A DNA stretch of 64,000 bases from Planctomycetota bacterium (GTDB lineage: Bacteria > Planctomycetota > UBA1135 > GCA-002686595), in contig JACRIN010000006.1 of the NCBI GenBank assembly GCA_016220085.1, positions 20,208-84,207 of the forward strand, read 5' to 3'. The notes beneath the pieces are model-generated. The model did not search any database and was not told the origin of the DNA. It worked only from the letters and a program-made list of their open reading frames with translations. How positions within the stretch are numbered: position 1 is the first letter of the stretch; every line of letters begins with the position of its first letter. Position numbers and translations under genes: made by a program. Of this stretch, positions 1-9,093 are shown piece after piece.

Positions 1-2223
1 GACGAGCGCCGCGCGCTCGCGCTGGTCGGCGAGCTCGCCGCGCAGTTCGCGCCCGCCGAAGACGTCGGCGCCGAGCGTCGGCGCGCGTGGGCCGAGGACC
101 GGCCGCTCGACTTCACCGCGTTCGAGCAGTGGCTCGTGCTCGGCGAACTCGACCACCTGACCGTCGCGGCGTGTCCGGGCGGACTCGGCGACGAACGCGA
201 GCACACGTTTCCGTTCCAAGAGCTGCGCGGCGACGCCGGGGCGGGCGTCGATCCGTGGCAACGCGCGGCCGCGCTGGAGCTCGCGCTGCGCGGCGAGAAC
301 GCCGCCGATTCCGCCGCGGTGCAGAAGCGCGCCGCGGAGTGGTATCAGCGGTGCGTCGACGACTGGGACTCGAGCTGGATCGCCGCGAACGTAGAGGCGC
401 TGATCGTCGCGTGCGACGCGCGCTTGCAGCGCGAAGCGGCACGCGAGCTCGACTCGCTCTTCGCGTGCGCGGAGCCCGACGAGCTCGGCGCGAGCAAGCG
501 CCTGCTCTGGAACCCCGCGCGCATCGCGCTCGCGGGCGAACAGGTCGCGTACGTGCAAAAGGACCGCGGCAATCGGCCGTTCGTCGTCGAGGAGGAGCCG
601 CCGTACGAACTCGTCGAGACGCTTTCGCGCTACCGTGCGCGCTTCGCCGGCTTCTCGGTGCGCGGGCGGCAGGAGCGCGTCCGCGAGGTCGATCCGTCGA
701 CCGGCCGCACCGCGGCGGCGGGCTTGATCGGCGGGCTCGGCGAGCCCGGGATGGTCGAGCTGCGGCGCCAACGGCGCGACGCGCACGAGCTCGCGGCGCT
801 CCTGCGGCAGGGTTCGCGCAACGAAGCGGAGGCGCAGCGGCTCGCCGAGCTCGTCGCGAGCGTCGATCGACCCGGCGAGAAGCGCGGGACCAGCGGGCTC
901 GAAGGCTATTTCGATCCCGAGCTCTCCGGTCACAACGGGTATCGGGAGAGCCGCGGCTTGCAGGAGCTCTCCGAGCGCGACGCCGGCCGGCGCGACGTCG
1001 ATCTCGACGCGCGCGACGGCAACGACGTCGTGCTGACGCTCGATCTCGACCTGCAGCGCGCCGCGGAGTGGGTGCTGCAGCATCCCGTCGGCGATCCCGA
1101 TCCCGATCGACGCGACGAGCGTTGGCTCGCCGCGCCGGTCGGCGCGATCGTGCTGATGACCGTCGACGGCGACGTGCTCGCCGCGGCGTCGGTGCCGCTC
1201 GACGATCGCGGCGAGGCGGCGACCGCGAACCACCGCGACCTCGCGGTCGATCGCACGCTGCGCATCTTCGATCACCAGCCGCCGGGCTCGGTCTTCAAGC
1301 CGTTCGTCGCCGCGTGGGCGCTCGATCACCTCGGGCTCGATCCGACGCGCACGGTGCTCTGCCAAGGCGCGGCCGGCGACGGCGCGAACTACAAGGGCCT
1401 GCACTGCGCGAGCACGTACGGCCACGGCACGGTCGATCTCGCGGAAGCGCTGAAGGTGTCGTGCAACTGCTACTTCGCATGGCTCGGCGAGCAGTTCGAC
1501 GACGCGGCGGCGGTCGCGTGCCTCGAAGCGTTCGGCTTCGGGGCGCCGACCGGGATCAAGACGTTCGGCACGCGCTCGGCGTGGCGCGAGGACACGTGGC
1601 GGAGCTACTCCAAGCTGCGCTTCACCAACGTCCGCCAACGGCTGTCGTTCGGCAACGGGCTCTCGGTCGTGCAGTCGACGCCGATGCAGGTCGGGCGCGC
1701 GCTGTGCGGGCTCGCGACCGGCGAGTTGCCCGATCTGCGGCTCGCCGCCGAGATCGGCGGCTCCGCGGTGCCGAAGTCCGCGCGACCGCTGGAGATCTCC
1801 GAGTCGGCGCGCGCGCGCATCCGCGCCGCGTTGCTGACCGTCGCGAGCGACACGCGCGGAACGGCGCACGCGGCGCTCAGCGTCGCCGACCTCGGCTTCG
1901 CCGTCGCGGTGAAGACCGGCAGCGCGGACTACAAGGCGTTGCCGAAGGGCGCGAGTGCCGACGGCTCGAACAAGGTGCGCAAGCACACGTGGATCGGCGG
2001 TTGGCTGCCGGAGGAGGATCCGAAACTCGTCTTCGTCGTCTTCGAGTTCGACACGCTCGCGACCGCGAGCCACGGCGCCGTCTGGCTCACGCAGGAGCTC
2101 CTGCAGCGCGACGAAGTGCGCGCGTGGCTCGCGGCGCGAGCCTCGGCCGACGCCGCGCGCGCGGTCGAGGCGTCGTCGCCGACGTCCGGGACCGGCGACG
2201 ATGCCGTGGAGCCGAAGCAATGA
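1..2223 (+). CDS. mrdA: Penicillin-binding protein 2-like transpeptidase (5' end outside window)
   Basis: Frame is open from base 1; SxxK in PPGSVFKPF, KTG in VAVKTGSADYK; followed by RodA with ATGA overlap. Confidence 0.85.
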   Translation, partial: DERRALALVGELAAQFAPAEDVGAERRRAWAEDRPLDFTAFEQWLVLGELDHLTVAACPGGLGDEREHTFPFQELRGDAGAGVDPWQRAAALELALRGENAADSAAVQKRAAEWYQRCVDDWDSSWIAANVEALIVACDARLQREAARELDSLFACAEPDELGASKRLLWNPARIALAGEQVAYVQKDRGNRPFVVEEEPPYELVETLSRYRARFAGFSVRGRQERVREVDPSTGRTAAAGLIGGLGEPGMVELRRQRRDAHELAALLRQGSRNEAEAQRLAELVASVDRPGEKRGTSGLEGYFDPELSGHNGYRESRGLQELSERDAGRRDVDLDARDGNDVVLTLDLDLQRAAEWVLQHPVGDPDPDRRDERWLAAPVGAIVLMTVDGDVLAAASVPLDDRGEAATANHRDLAVDRTLRIFDHQPPGSVFKPFVAAWALDHLGLDPTRTVLCQGAAGDGANYKGLHCASTYGHGTVDLAEALKVSCNCYFAWLGEQFDDAAAVACLEAFGFGAPTGIKTFGTRSAWREDTWRSYSKLRFTNVRQRLSFGNGLSVVQSTPMQVGRALCGLATGELPDLRLAAEIGGSAVPKSARPLEISESARARIRAALLTVASDTRGTAHAALSVADLGFAVAVKTGSADYKALPKGASADGSNKVRKHTWIGGWLPEEDPKLVFVVFEFDTLATASHGAVWLTQELLQRDEVRAWLAARASADAARAVEASSPTSGTGDDAVEPKQ

Positions 2224-3416
2224 GCTCGTCGCCGTTCGCCCGCGAGCGCGGCTCTTCGCTCGAGCGCGCGCTGTCGCTGCGCCACGTGCGCTGGCTCGAG
2301 GTCGATTGGCACGTGCTGGTGGTCGCGCTCGCGCTCTGCGCGCTCGGCTTGGTCTTCGTGCACGCGATGGACCAAGCCGACGAGTACTTCCTGCGCGGCG
2401 ACATCGATTTCGCCAAGCAAGCGGAGCGCGTCGTGTTGACGTTGCCCGCGCTGCTCTTCGGTCTCTTGGTGCGGCCGCGCTGGCTGCGGCGCAGCGCGTG
2501 GCTGGTGTTCGTCGTCGCGTTGATCCTGCTGCTGCTCGTGCCGCTCGTCGGCGAGGTGCGCAACGGCGCGCGGCGTTGGATCCAGCTCCCGCGCTTCGAC
2601 CTGCAGCCGTCGGAGTTGGCGAAGCTCGGCGTGATCGTGATCCTCGCCCGGGCGCTCTACACGACGCGCTTGAAGCGCTGGCGCGATTGGCTGTTGCCGC
2701 TCGGGCTCGCGATCCTGCCGATGGGGCTCGTCGCGCTCCAGCCCGACCTCGGCACGGCGATGACGCTCGTGCCGATCACGCTCGGGATGCTGTACGCGGC
2801 GGGCGCTCGGTTGCGCGTGCTCGCCGGCGGCGTGCTGCTGGTCATCTCGCTCGGCGTCGGCGCGGTGCGCTTCGGCATCGTGCACGAGTACCAAGCTCAG
2901 CGCGTCGAGACGTGGCTCGATTCGCTGACCCCCGACGACCTGATCGCCAACCGCAACGGCGCCGGGTTCCACACGTACCAAGCGCGGGTCGCGATCGGCA
3001 ACGGAGGCTGGCTCGGCACCGGGCTCGGCCAAGGCGTCGCCAACGAAGCGGCGCACTTGCCCGAGCGCGAGACCGACTCGATTTTCGCCGTGATCGCGGA
3101 GGAGACCGGTTTCGTCGGCACGGCGGGGTTGCTCGCGCTCTACACGCTGCTCGTGATCCTGCTGTTCAGCACCGCCGGGCACGTCCGAGAGCGTTTCTCG
3201 CGCCTCGTGGTCACCGGCGTCGGGCTCTACTTCGCCTCGCACCTCTTCATCAACGTCAGCGTGAACCTCGGTCTCGTGCCGATGACCGGCGTGCCGTTGC
3301 CGTTGTTTTCGACCGGCGGTTCGTCGCTGCTCGTCACGTTCCTCGCGCTCGGCCTCGCGGTCGGACTCGCCGCGCACCGCGAACCGAGCCTCGACGAGGA
3401 CGCGTTCCGCGAATGA
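2220..3416 (+). CDS. rodA: RodA/FtsW/SpoVE family SEDS protein
   Basis: Multi-TM; QPSELAKLG, QPDLGTAM, GVPLPLFSTGGSS signatures; ATG overlaps the PBP2 stop. Confidence 0.93.
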   Translation: MSSSPFARERGSSLERALSLRHVRWLEVDWHVLVVALALCALGLVFVHAMDQADEYFLRGDIDFAKQAERVVLTLPALLFGLLVRPRWLRRSAWLVFVVALILLLLVPLVGEVRNGARRWIQLPRFDLQPSELAKLGVIVILARALYTTRLKRWRDWLLPLGLAILPMGLVALQPDLGTAMTLVPITLGMLYAAGARLRVLAGGVLLVISLGVGAVRFGIVHEYQAQRVETWLDSLTPDDLIANRNGAGFHTYQARVAIGNGGWLGTGLGQGVANEAAHLPERETDSIFAVIAEETGFVGTAGLLALYTLLVILLFSTAGHVRERFSRLVVTGVGLYFASHLFINVSVNLGLVPMTGVPLPLFSTGGSSLLVTFLALGLAVGLAAHREPSLDEDAFRE

Positions 3417-3576
3417 GCGGGCGCGAGCGCCGGACCGGCGCTCGCTCTCCGTCGTCGACGTCCGTCGCGCTTCGTCTTGCGGGGCGAGCGCTGGGGCGAC
3501 CCAGCCGCCTTCGTCGGCGTGAGTGGGCGGCAAGTTCACGGCGAGTCCAGCCGATCTTCCGCGCGCACTCCGACGA

Positions 3577-3605
3577 TTGCGCTCGCTCCGCGACGCTCGT
3601 ACACT
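3577..3605 (+). promoter_or_regulatory. Candidate sigma70-type promoter of the BMC operon
   Basis: TTGCGC - 17 bp - TACACT, about 70 bp upstream of the BMC-H start. Confidence 0.4.
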
Positions 3606-3677
3606 CCGCGCCTCTTTCCGTGCGCGCGCGAGCCCTCGGGAGCTCGCGCGCGCCCGGTGCGAACCAGCAGAGGATCC

Positions 3678-4004
3678 ATGGACAACAACGCTTTGGGAAT
3701 GGTCGAGACCAAGGGTCTCGTGGGCTCGATCGAGGCGGCGGACGCGATGGTCAAGGCGGCCCAGGTCCAGCTCTTCGGCAAGGAGAAAGTGACCGCCGGC
3801 CTGGTGACGATGTTCGTCATCGGCGAGGTCGGCGCGGTCAAGGCCGCGACCGACGCCGGAGCCGCGGCCGCGCGCCGCGTCGGCGAGCTCGTCAGCGTGC
3901 ACGTCATCCCGCGCCCGCACGAGCAGCTGAAGCGCATCCTGCCGGCGATGGTTCCGATCCAGCCCCAGAAGGGCAAGGACGGCAAGGACAAGAACCCCGA
4001 CTGA
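3678..4004 (+). CDS. BMC-H microcompartment shell protein
   Basis: [24 protein letters not shown]...[33 protein letters not shown]; classic BMC domain. Confidence 0.95.
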   Translation: MDNNALGMVETKGLVGSIEAADAMVKAAQVQLFGKEKVTAGLVTMFVIGEVGAVKAATDAGAAAARRVGELVSVHVIPRPHEQLKRILPAMVPIQPQKGKDGKDKNPD

Positions 4005-4037
4005 GCGGCGCGCGCCTAGCCGCCCGTTCCGAACGCC

Positions 4038-5876
4038 GTGTCGAACCTCGATCCGGACCTGCGCGCTCTCCAGGAGGTGCGCGACTACGTCGAACGCTCG
4101 AAGAAGGCGTGCGAGGCGGTCGCGCATTACTCGCAAGGCGAGATCGACAACGTCTGCCGCGCGATGGCGGAAGCCGGCGCGGCGGCGGCGTACGACCTCG
4201 GGCGCCTCGCGGTCGAAGAGACCGGCATCGGGCGCGTGCACTACAAGGTGCTCAAGAACCTGTTCGGCTCGCTCGGCATCTGGGAGTCGATCAAGGGCGA
4301 GAAGTCGGTCGGCATCCTCTCGCGCGACGAGAAGACCGGCATCGTCGAGGTGGGGACGCCGAGCGGCGTGATCGCCGGCATCATCCCGACGACCAATCCG
4401 ACCTCGACGGCGCTCGGCAAGGCGCTGATCTCCGTCAAGGGCCGCAACTCGATCGTCATCAGCCCGCACCCGCGCGCCAAGCGCTGCATCGGCGAGACGG
4501 TCGAGGTGATGCGCCGCGCGATCGAGCGCGTCGGCGCGCCCGCGGATCTCGTGCTCTCGCTCTCGAATCCGACGATCGAGTCGACCGGCGCGCTGATGAA
4601 GCACAAGAAGGTCGCGATCATCCTCGCGACCGGCGGCTCGGGGCTGGTCGAAGCCGCGTACTCGTCGGGCAAGCCGGCGTACGGCGTCGGTCCGGGCAAC
4701 GTGCCGTGCTTCGTCGATCGCTCCGCCGACGTCGCGCTGGCCGCGCGCGCGGTGGTCACCAGCCAGAGCTTCGACAACGGCACGCTCTGCTGCTCCGAGC
4801 AAGCGTTGGTGCTCGACAAGCCGATCGCCGAGCGCTTCCTCGCCGAAATGACCAAGCGCGGCGCCTACCTCTGCAACGCGGAGGAGACCGACAAGCTCGC
4901 GAAGTACTGCAACCGCCGCGGGCACATGAACCCCGACGTCGTCGGGCTCGATCCGTGGCGCATCGCCGAGAACGCGGGCTTCCGCGTGCCGCGCGAGACC
5001 AGCGTCCTGCTCGCGCACCAAGGCGGCGTCGGTCCCGAGTGGCCGCTTTCGATCGAGATCCTCGCGCCGGTGCTCTCGGTGCACGTCGTCGACGATTGGA
5101 AGCACGGCTGCAAGGTCTCGATGGAGCTCCTGCAGTACGGCGGCCTCGGCCACACGTGTGCGGTGCACGCGAAGGACGAGCGTGTGCTCGACGCGTGGTT
5201 CCTCGAAAAGCCCGCGAGCCGCATCATCGTCAACGGTCCTTCGTCGCAAGGCGCCGTCGGCTACTCGACGTGGCTGATGCCGTCGATGTCGCTCGGTTGC
5301 AGTCCGCTCGCCGGCAACATCACCAGCGACAACATCACGTTCAAGCACCTCCTGAACGTCAAGCGAGCCGCCTACCCGCGCAAGGACTGGGACGCGGTCG
5401 AGCGTCGCGACCACGAGCGCGTCGCCAAGTTCACGCGCGACCTCGCGCCGCGCGGTTCCGGTCTGCAAGGCGATCCCGCGATCTCCGGCGGCACGTTCTC
5501 GCCCGACGTGCGCAGCGCGCTCAAGAACGAGCGCGTGCAGTCGAACTGGCAAGGCAACCCGGTGACCGCGTCGTCGCCGAAGGCGGCGTCCGCGCCGAGC
5601 ACCACCGGCGTGCCGCGCTCGTTCAGCGACACTGCTTCGAGCTCCGCGCGCGTGCACGCGGCGCCGAAAGCTCCGGCTGCGCCCGCCCCGGCGAGCTCGC
5701 CGATCTACTCGACCTCCGTGTCGCCGATCGGTGGCGCGAGCCAGGTGTACTCGGGCTCCGCGCTCTCGGTCCCCGAGATCCAATCGATCATGTCGCACGC
5801 CGGCTCGGGCTGCCCGCTCGGTCCGTGCAAGGGCTGCGGCCACCAAGAAGTCCAGACCGGCGCGTGCAAGGCCTGA
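4038..5876 (+). CDS. CoA-acylating aldehyde dehydrogenase (PduP/EutE-like) with long C-terminal extension
   Basis: GIIPTTNPTSTALGKALISVKGRNSIVISPHPRAK, FDNGTLCCSEQ active-site Cys region; Ser/Ala/Pro-rich C-terminal linker ending SVPEIQSIMSHAGSGCPLGPCKGCGHQEVQTGACKA; GTG start. Confidence 0.92.
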   Translation: MSNLDPDLRALQEVRDYVERSKKACEAVAHYSQGEIDNVCRAMAEAGAAAAYDLGRLAVEETGIGRVHYKVLKNLFGSLGIWESIKGEKSVGILSRDEKTGIVEVGTPSGVIAGIIPTTNPTSTALGKALISVKGRNSIVISPHPRAKRCIGETVEVMRRAIERVGAPADLVLSLSNPTIESTGALMKHKKVAIILATGGSGLVEAAYSSGKPAYGVGPGNVPCFVDRSADVALAARAVVTSQSFDNGTLCCSEQALVLDKPIAERFLAEMTKRGAYLCNAEETDKLAKYCNRRGHMNPDVVGLDPWRIAENAGFRVPRETSVLLAHQGGVGPEWPLSIEILAPVLSVHVVDDWKHGCKVSMELLQYGGLGHTCAVHAKDERVLDAWFLEKPASRIIVNGPSSQGAVGYSTWLMPSMSLGCSPLAGNITSDNITFKHLLNVKRAAYPRKDWDAVERRDHERVAKFTRDLAPRGSGLQGDPAISGGTFSPDVRSALKNERVQSNWQGNPVTASSPKAASAPSTTGVPRSFSDTASSSARVHAAPKAPAAPAPASSPIYSTSVSPIGGASQVYSGSALSVPEIQSIMSHAGSGCPLGPCKGCGHQEVQTGACKA

Positions 5877-5932
5877 ACGCCTCGCCGTCGGTCGAAGCCA
5901 CTCCACCCAACCTCTTCGCGAGATAACCCAGC

Positions 5933-6226
5933 ATGGAAACCATGATCGCTCTCGGTCTCATCGAGACCAAAGGGCTCGTCGGCGCGGTCGAAGCCGCCGA
6001 CGCGATGTGCAAGGCAGCCAAGGTGACGTTGCTCGGCCGCGAGCAAGTCGGCGGCGGTCTCGTGACGGTGATGATCCGCGGCGAGGTCGGCGCGGTGAAG
6101 GCGGCTGTCGAAGCGGGCGCCGCGGGCGCGAAGCGCGTCGGCGAGCTCGTCAGCGTCCACGTGATCCCGCGCCCCGCGGGCGATCTCGACAAGTACCTGC
6201 CGCCGCTGCCGCCGGAAGGCAAGTGA
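5933..6226 (+). CDS. BMC-H microcompartment shell protein
   Basis: [31 protein letters not shown]...[14 protein letters not shown]. Confidence 0.95.
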   Translation: METMIALGLIETKGLVGAVEAADAMCKAAKVTLLGREQVGGGLVTVMIRGEVGAVKAAVEAGAAGAKRVGELVSVHVIPRPAGDLDKYLPPLPPEGK

Positions 6227-6279
6227 CGTCCGCGAGGCGCGCGCGCGTCGCTTGACGCGCCGTTCGCCTCTCGACCGAC

Positions 6280-6930
6280 ATGGCCACCCGCTCCTCGAGC
6301 CCGATCGACCTGCGCGGCGCGCTGGTGATCGACCACATGCAGCCCCAGTTCGCCGCGACGATCGCCGCGAACTCGGACGGCTACTTCCCCGTGGTCGGCG
6401 AGAGCGCGTTCTGGCTCGAAGTGCGTCCGGGCATCGTGATCAATCGCTTGATGGACGTCGCGCTCAAGCGCTGCCGCGTCACGCCGGGCGCGCTGGTGAC
6501 CGAACGTTCGTATGGCACGCTCGAGGTGCACGGCGACGACCAGGGCCAAGTGCGCGAGGCGGGCCGCTTGATCCTCGCCGCGGCGAACGTGACCGAAGCG
6601 GATCAGCTCCGGCCGAACCTGATGACCAACGAGGTCATCCGCCAGGTCGACAGCCACCACGCGATGCTGATCAACCGCACGCGCAGCGGGATGCTGTTGC
6701 TCGCGAAGGACTCTCTCTACACGCTCGAGGTCAACCCGGCGATCTGGGTGCTGCTCGCCGCGAACGAGGCCGAGAAGGCCGCGCCGATCCGCATCGTCGG
6801 CCTCGGCAACAACGGCGCGGTCGGACGGCTGCGCCTCGCGGGCACCGACGCGGCGATCGACGCCGCGGTCGAGGCGGTGCAACGCGTGCTCGCGAACGTG
6901 CAAGGCCGCAAGAACGAGGGCGTCGACTGA
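6280..6930 (+). CDS. BMC-associated protein with two internally similar halves (possible permuted tandem BMC-like domains)
   Basis: Inside the BMC operon; halves LEVRPGIVINRLMDVALKRCRV...REAGRLILAA and LEVNPAIWVLLAANEAEKAAPIRI...AVEAVQRVLA look related. Confidence 0.6.
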   Translation: MATRSSSPIDLRGALVIDHMQPQFAATIAANSDGYFPVVGESAFWLEVRPGIVINRLMDVALKRCRVTPGALVTERSYGTLEVHGDDQGQVREAGRLILAAANVTEADQLRPNLMTNEVIRQVDSHHAMLINRTRSGMLLLAKDSLYTLEVNPAIWVLLAANEAEKAAPIRIVGLGNNGAVGRLRLAGTDAAIDAAVEAVQRVLANVQGRKNEGVD

Positions 6931-7319
6931 TGTTCCTCGGGCGCGTCGTCGGCGAAGTGTGGATGACCAAGAAGGTCGCGGACCTCGCGGGCAAGCGCTT
7001 GCTCGTGATCGAAGCGCTCGACGAGCGCCGCGAGCCCGGCGCGCCGAAGGTGACGCCGGTGGTCGCGGCCGATCCGCTCGGCGCCGGCATCGGCGAGCAC
7101 GTCGTCGTCGCGTTCGGCAAGGCCGCGCGCGTCGCGTTCGGCGGCGACGGCGATTTCGCATTCGAGGCGGCGGTCGTCGGCATCGTCGACGACTTCGACG
7201 TGCCGGGCGCGCCGAAGGAGTGGCGTCTGAGCGAGTTGCCGCCCCCGAATGGCTCGCCAGAGGGCTCGCCAAAGGGCGCGTCGAAGTCCCCATCGACATC
7301 GTCGGCGGGAGGCGCCTGA
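6930..7319 (+). CDS. EutN/CcmL (BMC-P) pentameric vertex protein
   Basis: MFLGRVVGEVWMTKKVADLAGKRLLVIEAL...VAADPLGAGIGEHVVVAFG; ATG overlaps upstream stop. Confidence 0.92.
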   Translation: MFLGRVVGEVWMTKKVADLAGKRLLVIEALDERREPGAPKVTPVVAADPLGAGIGEHVVVAFGKAARVAFGGDGDFAFEAAVVGIVDDFDVPGAPKEWRLSELPPPNGSPEGSPKGASKSPSTSSAGGA

Positions 7320-7633
7320 TGTTGCTCGGCACCGTCGTCGGCAACGTGTGGGCGACCGTGAAGGACCCGACGTTGACCGGCCTGCGCTTGCTCGTCATCC
7401 AACCGTACACGCTCGACGGCAAGCCGTCGGCGGAGACGTTGATCGCGGTCGATCCGCTCGGCGCCGGGATCGGCGAGCGCGTGCTCGTCGTCTTCGGCCG
7501 CGCCGCGCGTCACGCGATCGGCCGCGGCCACGACATCGGGTTCCAAACCGCGGTCGCGGGCATCATCGACCGCATGGAGCTCGGCGACGGCCGCACGGTC
7601 GGTCCGGTGAAGGCCCAAGACACGGCACCCTGA
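7319..7633 (+). CDS. EutN/CcmL (BMC-P) pentameric vertex protein, second copy
   Basis: MLLGTVVGNVWATVKDPTLTGLRLLVIQP...VDPLGAGIGERVLVVFG. Confidence 0.92.
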   Translation: MLLGTVVGNVWATVKDPTLTGLRLLVIQPYTLDGKPSAETLIAVDPLGAGIGERVLVVFGRAARHAIGRGHDIGFQTAVAGIIDRMELGDGRTVGPVKAQDTAP

Positions 7634-7644
7634 AGGATCCAAGC

Positions 7645-8241
7645 ATGGAACGCAACGACTACAACCCGGAGATGCGCGCGGACGTCAAGCTCGCGCACTG
7701 CATCGGACTGCTCGAGCTGTGCTCGGTCGCGCGCGGCGTCGAGGTCGCCGACGCCGTGCTGTGGCAAGCGCGGATCGAGCTCCTCTTCGCGACGCCGGTC
7801 CACCCGGGCAAGTACGTGCTGCTCTTCACCGGCTCGGTCGACGACGTGCGCGCCGGCGTGCGTCGCGGCGCGGAGATCGCGGGCTCGGATCTCGTCGATC
7901 AACTGATGATCCCGCAGATCCACGAGCAGGTGGTTCCGATCCTCAAGCGCAACGGCGGCCGCATCAAGGGCGAGCTCGACGCGATCGGTTTGATCGAGAC
8001 GACGACGGTCGCGTCGGCGATCGTCGCGGCCGACATCGCGTTGAAGACGGCGACGGTCGACTTGATCGACCTACGGATCGCGAACGGCCTCGGCGGGAAG
8101 AGTTTCCTGACGCTGACCGGCGAAGTGTCCGACGTGCGCTCGTCGATCGCTGCGGGCGCGCGCTCGGCCCAGGAGAAGGGACTGCTCGCGCGCGAAGTCG
8201 TCATCGCGCGTCCGCACCCCGACCTCGTCCACCACCTTTGA
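7645..8241 (+). CDS. BMC-T (tandem BMC domain) shell protein
   Basis: Two BMC domains: IGLLELCSVARGVEVADAVLWQARIEL... and AIGLIETTTVASAIVAADIALKTATVDLIDLR... Confidence 0.9.
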   Translation: MERNDYNPEMRADVKLAHCIGLLELCSVARGVEVADAVLWQARIELLFATPVHPGKYVLLFTGSVDDVRAGVRRGAEIAGSDLVDQLMIPQIHEQVVPILKRNGGRIKGELDAIGLIETTTVASAIVAADIALKTATVDLIDLRIANGLGGKSFLTLTGEVSDVRSSIAAGARSAQEKGLLAREVVIARPHPDLVHHL

Positions 8242-8261
8242 GATCGAGCTAGAGCACGTCC

Positions 8262-8564
8262 GTGGCGCAGAAGCGTCTGATCGTCGAGTCCGAGGTGCAC
8301 GCGCTCGCGCGCGGCTCCGAGCTCGTGATCTCGAAGGACGTGATCATCACTCCGGCGGCGCTCGACGCCGCGTTCGCGCGCCAGATCCGCGTCGTGCGCA
8401 TCGACAAGAGCCCGGACTCCGCGCCGAGCGTCGTCGCCGCGCCGACGAATCTGTGGCAGCGCATGCACCAAGGCGAAGGCACGTACGTCGTGCAAGTGAA
8501 GAACGGCCGCGCGACCGTCTCGCGCCTGACCGACCAAGGGCCGATCCACTTCGGCTCCGAGTGA
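8262..8564 (+). CDS. Small BMC-associated protein with EutQ-N-terminus-like motif
   Basis: KRLIVESEVHALARGSELVISKDVIITPAALDAAFARQIRVVRID; GTG start; in operon. Confidence 0.65.
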   Translation: MAQKRLIVESEVHALARGSELVISKDVIITPAALDAAFARQIRVVRIDKSPDSAPSVVAAPTNLWQRMHQGEGTYVVQVKNGRATVSRLTDQGPIHFGSE

Positions 8565-8574
8565 GGAGCTCTCG

Positions 8575-9081
8575 ATGGCCCGCCGCTTCCTGACCGCCGA
8601 CGACGTGCGCCGCGAGCATTCGGGCTCGATCGTCGTCGAGGCCGACACGATCGTGACGCCGCAAGCGCAGGAGACCGCGCGCGAGCTCGGCAAGGTGATC
8701 AGCACCACCAAGGGCCCGTACGTCCAACCGACGCCCGATCGCGGCCCGGACGCGGACAAGGCGCGGCGCTCGCTGCCGAACCTGCCCGAGCCGGCAGACG
8801 GCGACATGGCGCCGACATCGATGATCGTGACCGCGGTCGGCAAGAACCGGCCGGGCGTGCTCGCGGAATTGACCAGCGCGCTCGCCGAGTTCCACGCGAG
8901 CGTGCACGACATCAGCCAGCGCGTGGTCGACGGCTACTTCCACCTGATCCTGGTGGTCGAGACGCCGCAGGGCGTCGGCTTCGGCACCTTGAAGCAACGG
9001 ATGGAGTGCCTCGGAGGCGCCGACGACTACGCAGTGCGCGTGATGCACGAGCGCGTGTTCCGGTTCATGCATCGCGTGTAG
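8575..9081 (+). CDS. EutQ-N-like segment fused to ACT domain (UPF0237/GcvR-like)
   Basis: FLTADDVRREHSGSIVVEADTIVTPQAQETARELGK then IVTAVGKNRPGVLAELTSALAEFHASVHDISQRVVDGYFHLILVVE. Confidence 0.78.
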   Translation: MARRFLTADDVRREHSGSIVVEADTIVTPQAQETARELGKVISTTKGPYVQPTPDRGPDADKARRSLPNLPEPADGDMAPTSMIVTAVGKNRPGVLAELTSALAEFHASVHDISQRVVDGYFHLILVVETPQGVGFGTLKQRMECLGGADDYAVRVMHERVFRFMHRV

Positions 9082-9093
9082 GGGAGTCGTCCA

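Noticed and set aside
4038-5876. AldDH as signature enzyme identifying a known Pdu/Eut compartment
   Set aside because: AldDH is common to nearly all metabolosomes; no dehydratase/lyase/aldolase in the window to assign substrate
1929-5906. 1325-aa minus-strand ORF and 1323-aa plus-strand ORF (1955-5926) over the rodA-BMC region
   Set aside because: Arg/Ala-rich GC-driven shadow frames overlapping genes with clear family signatures on the real frame
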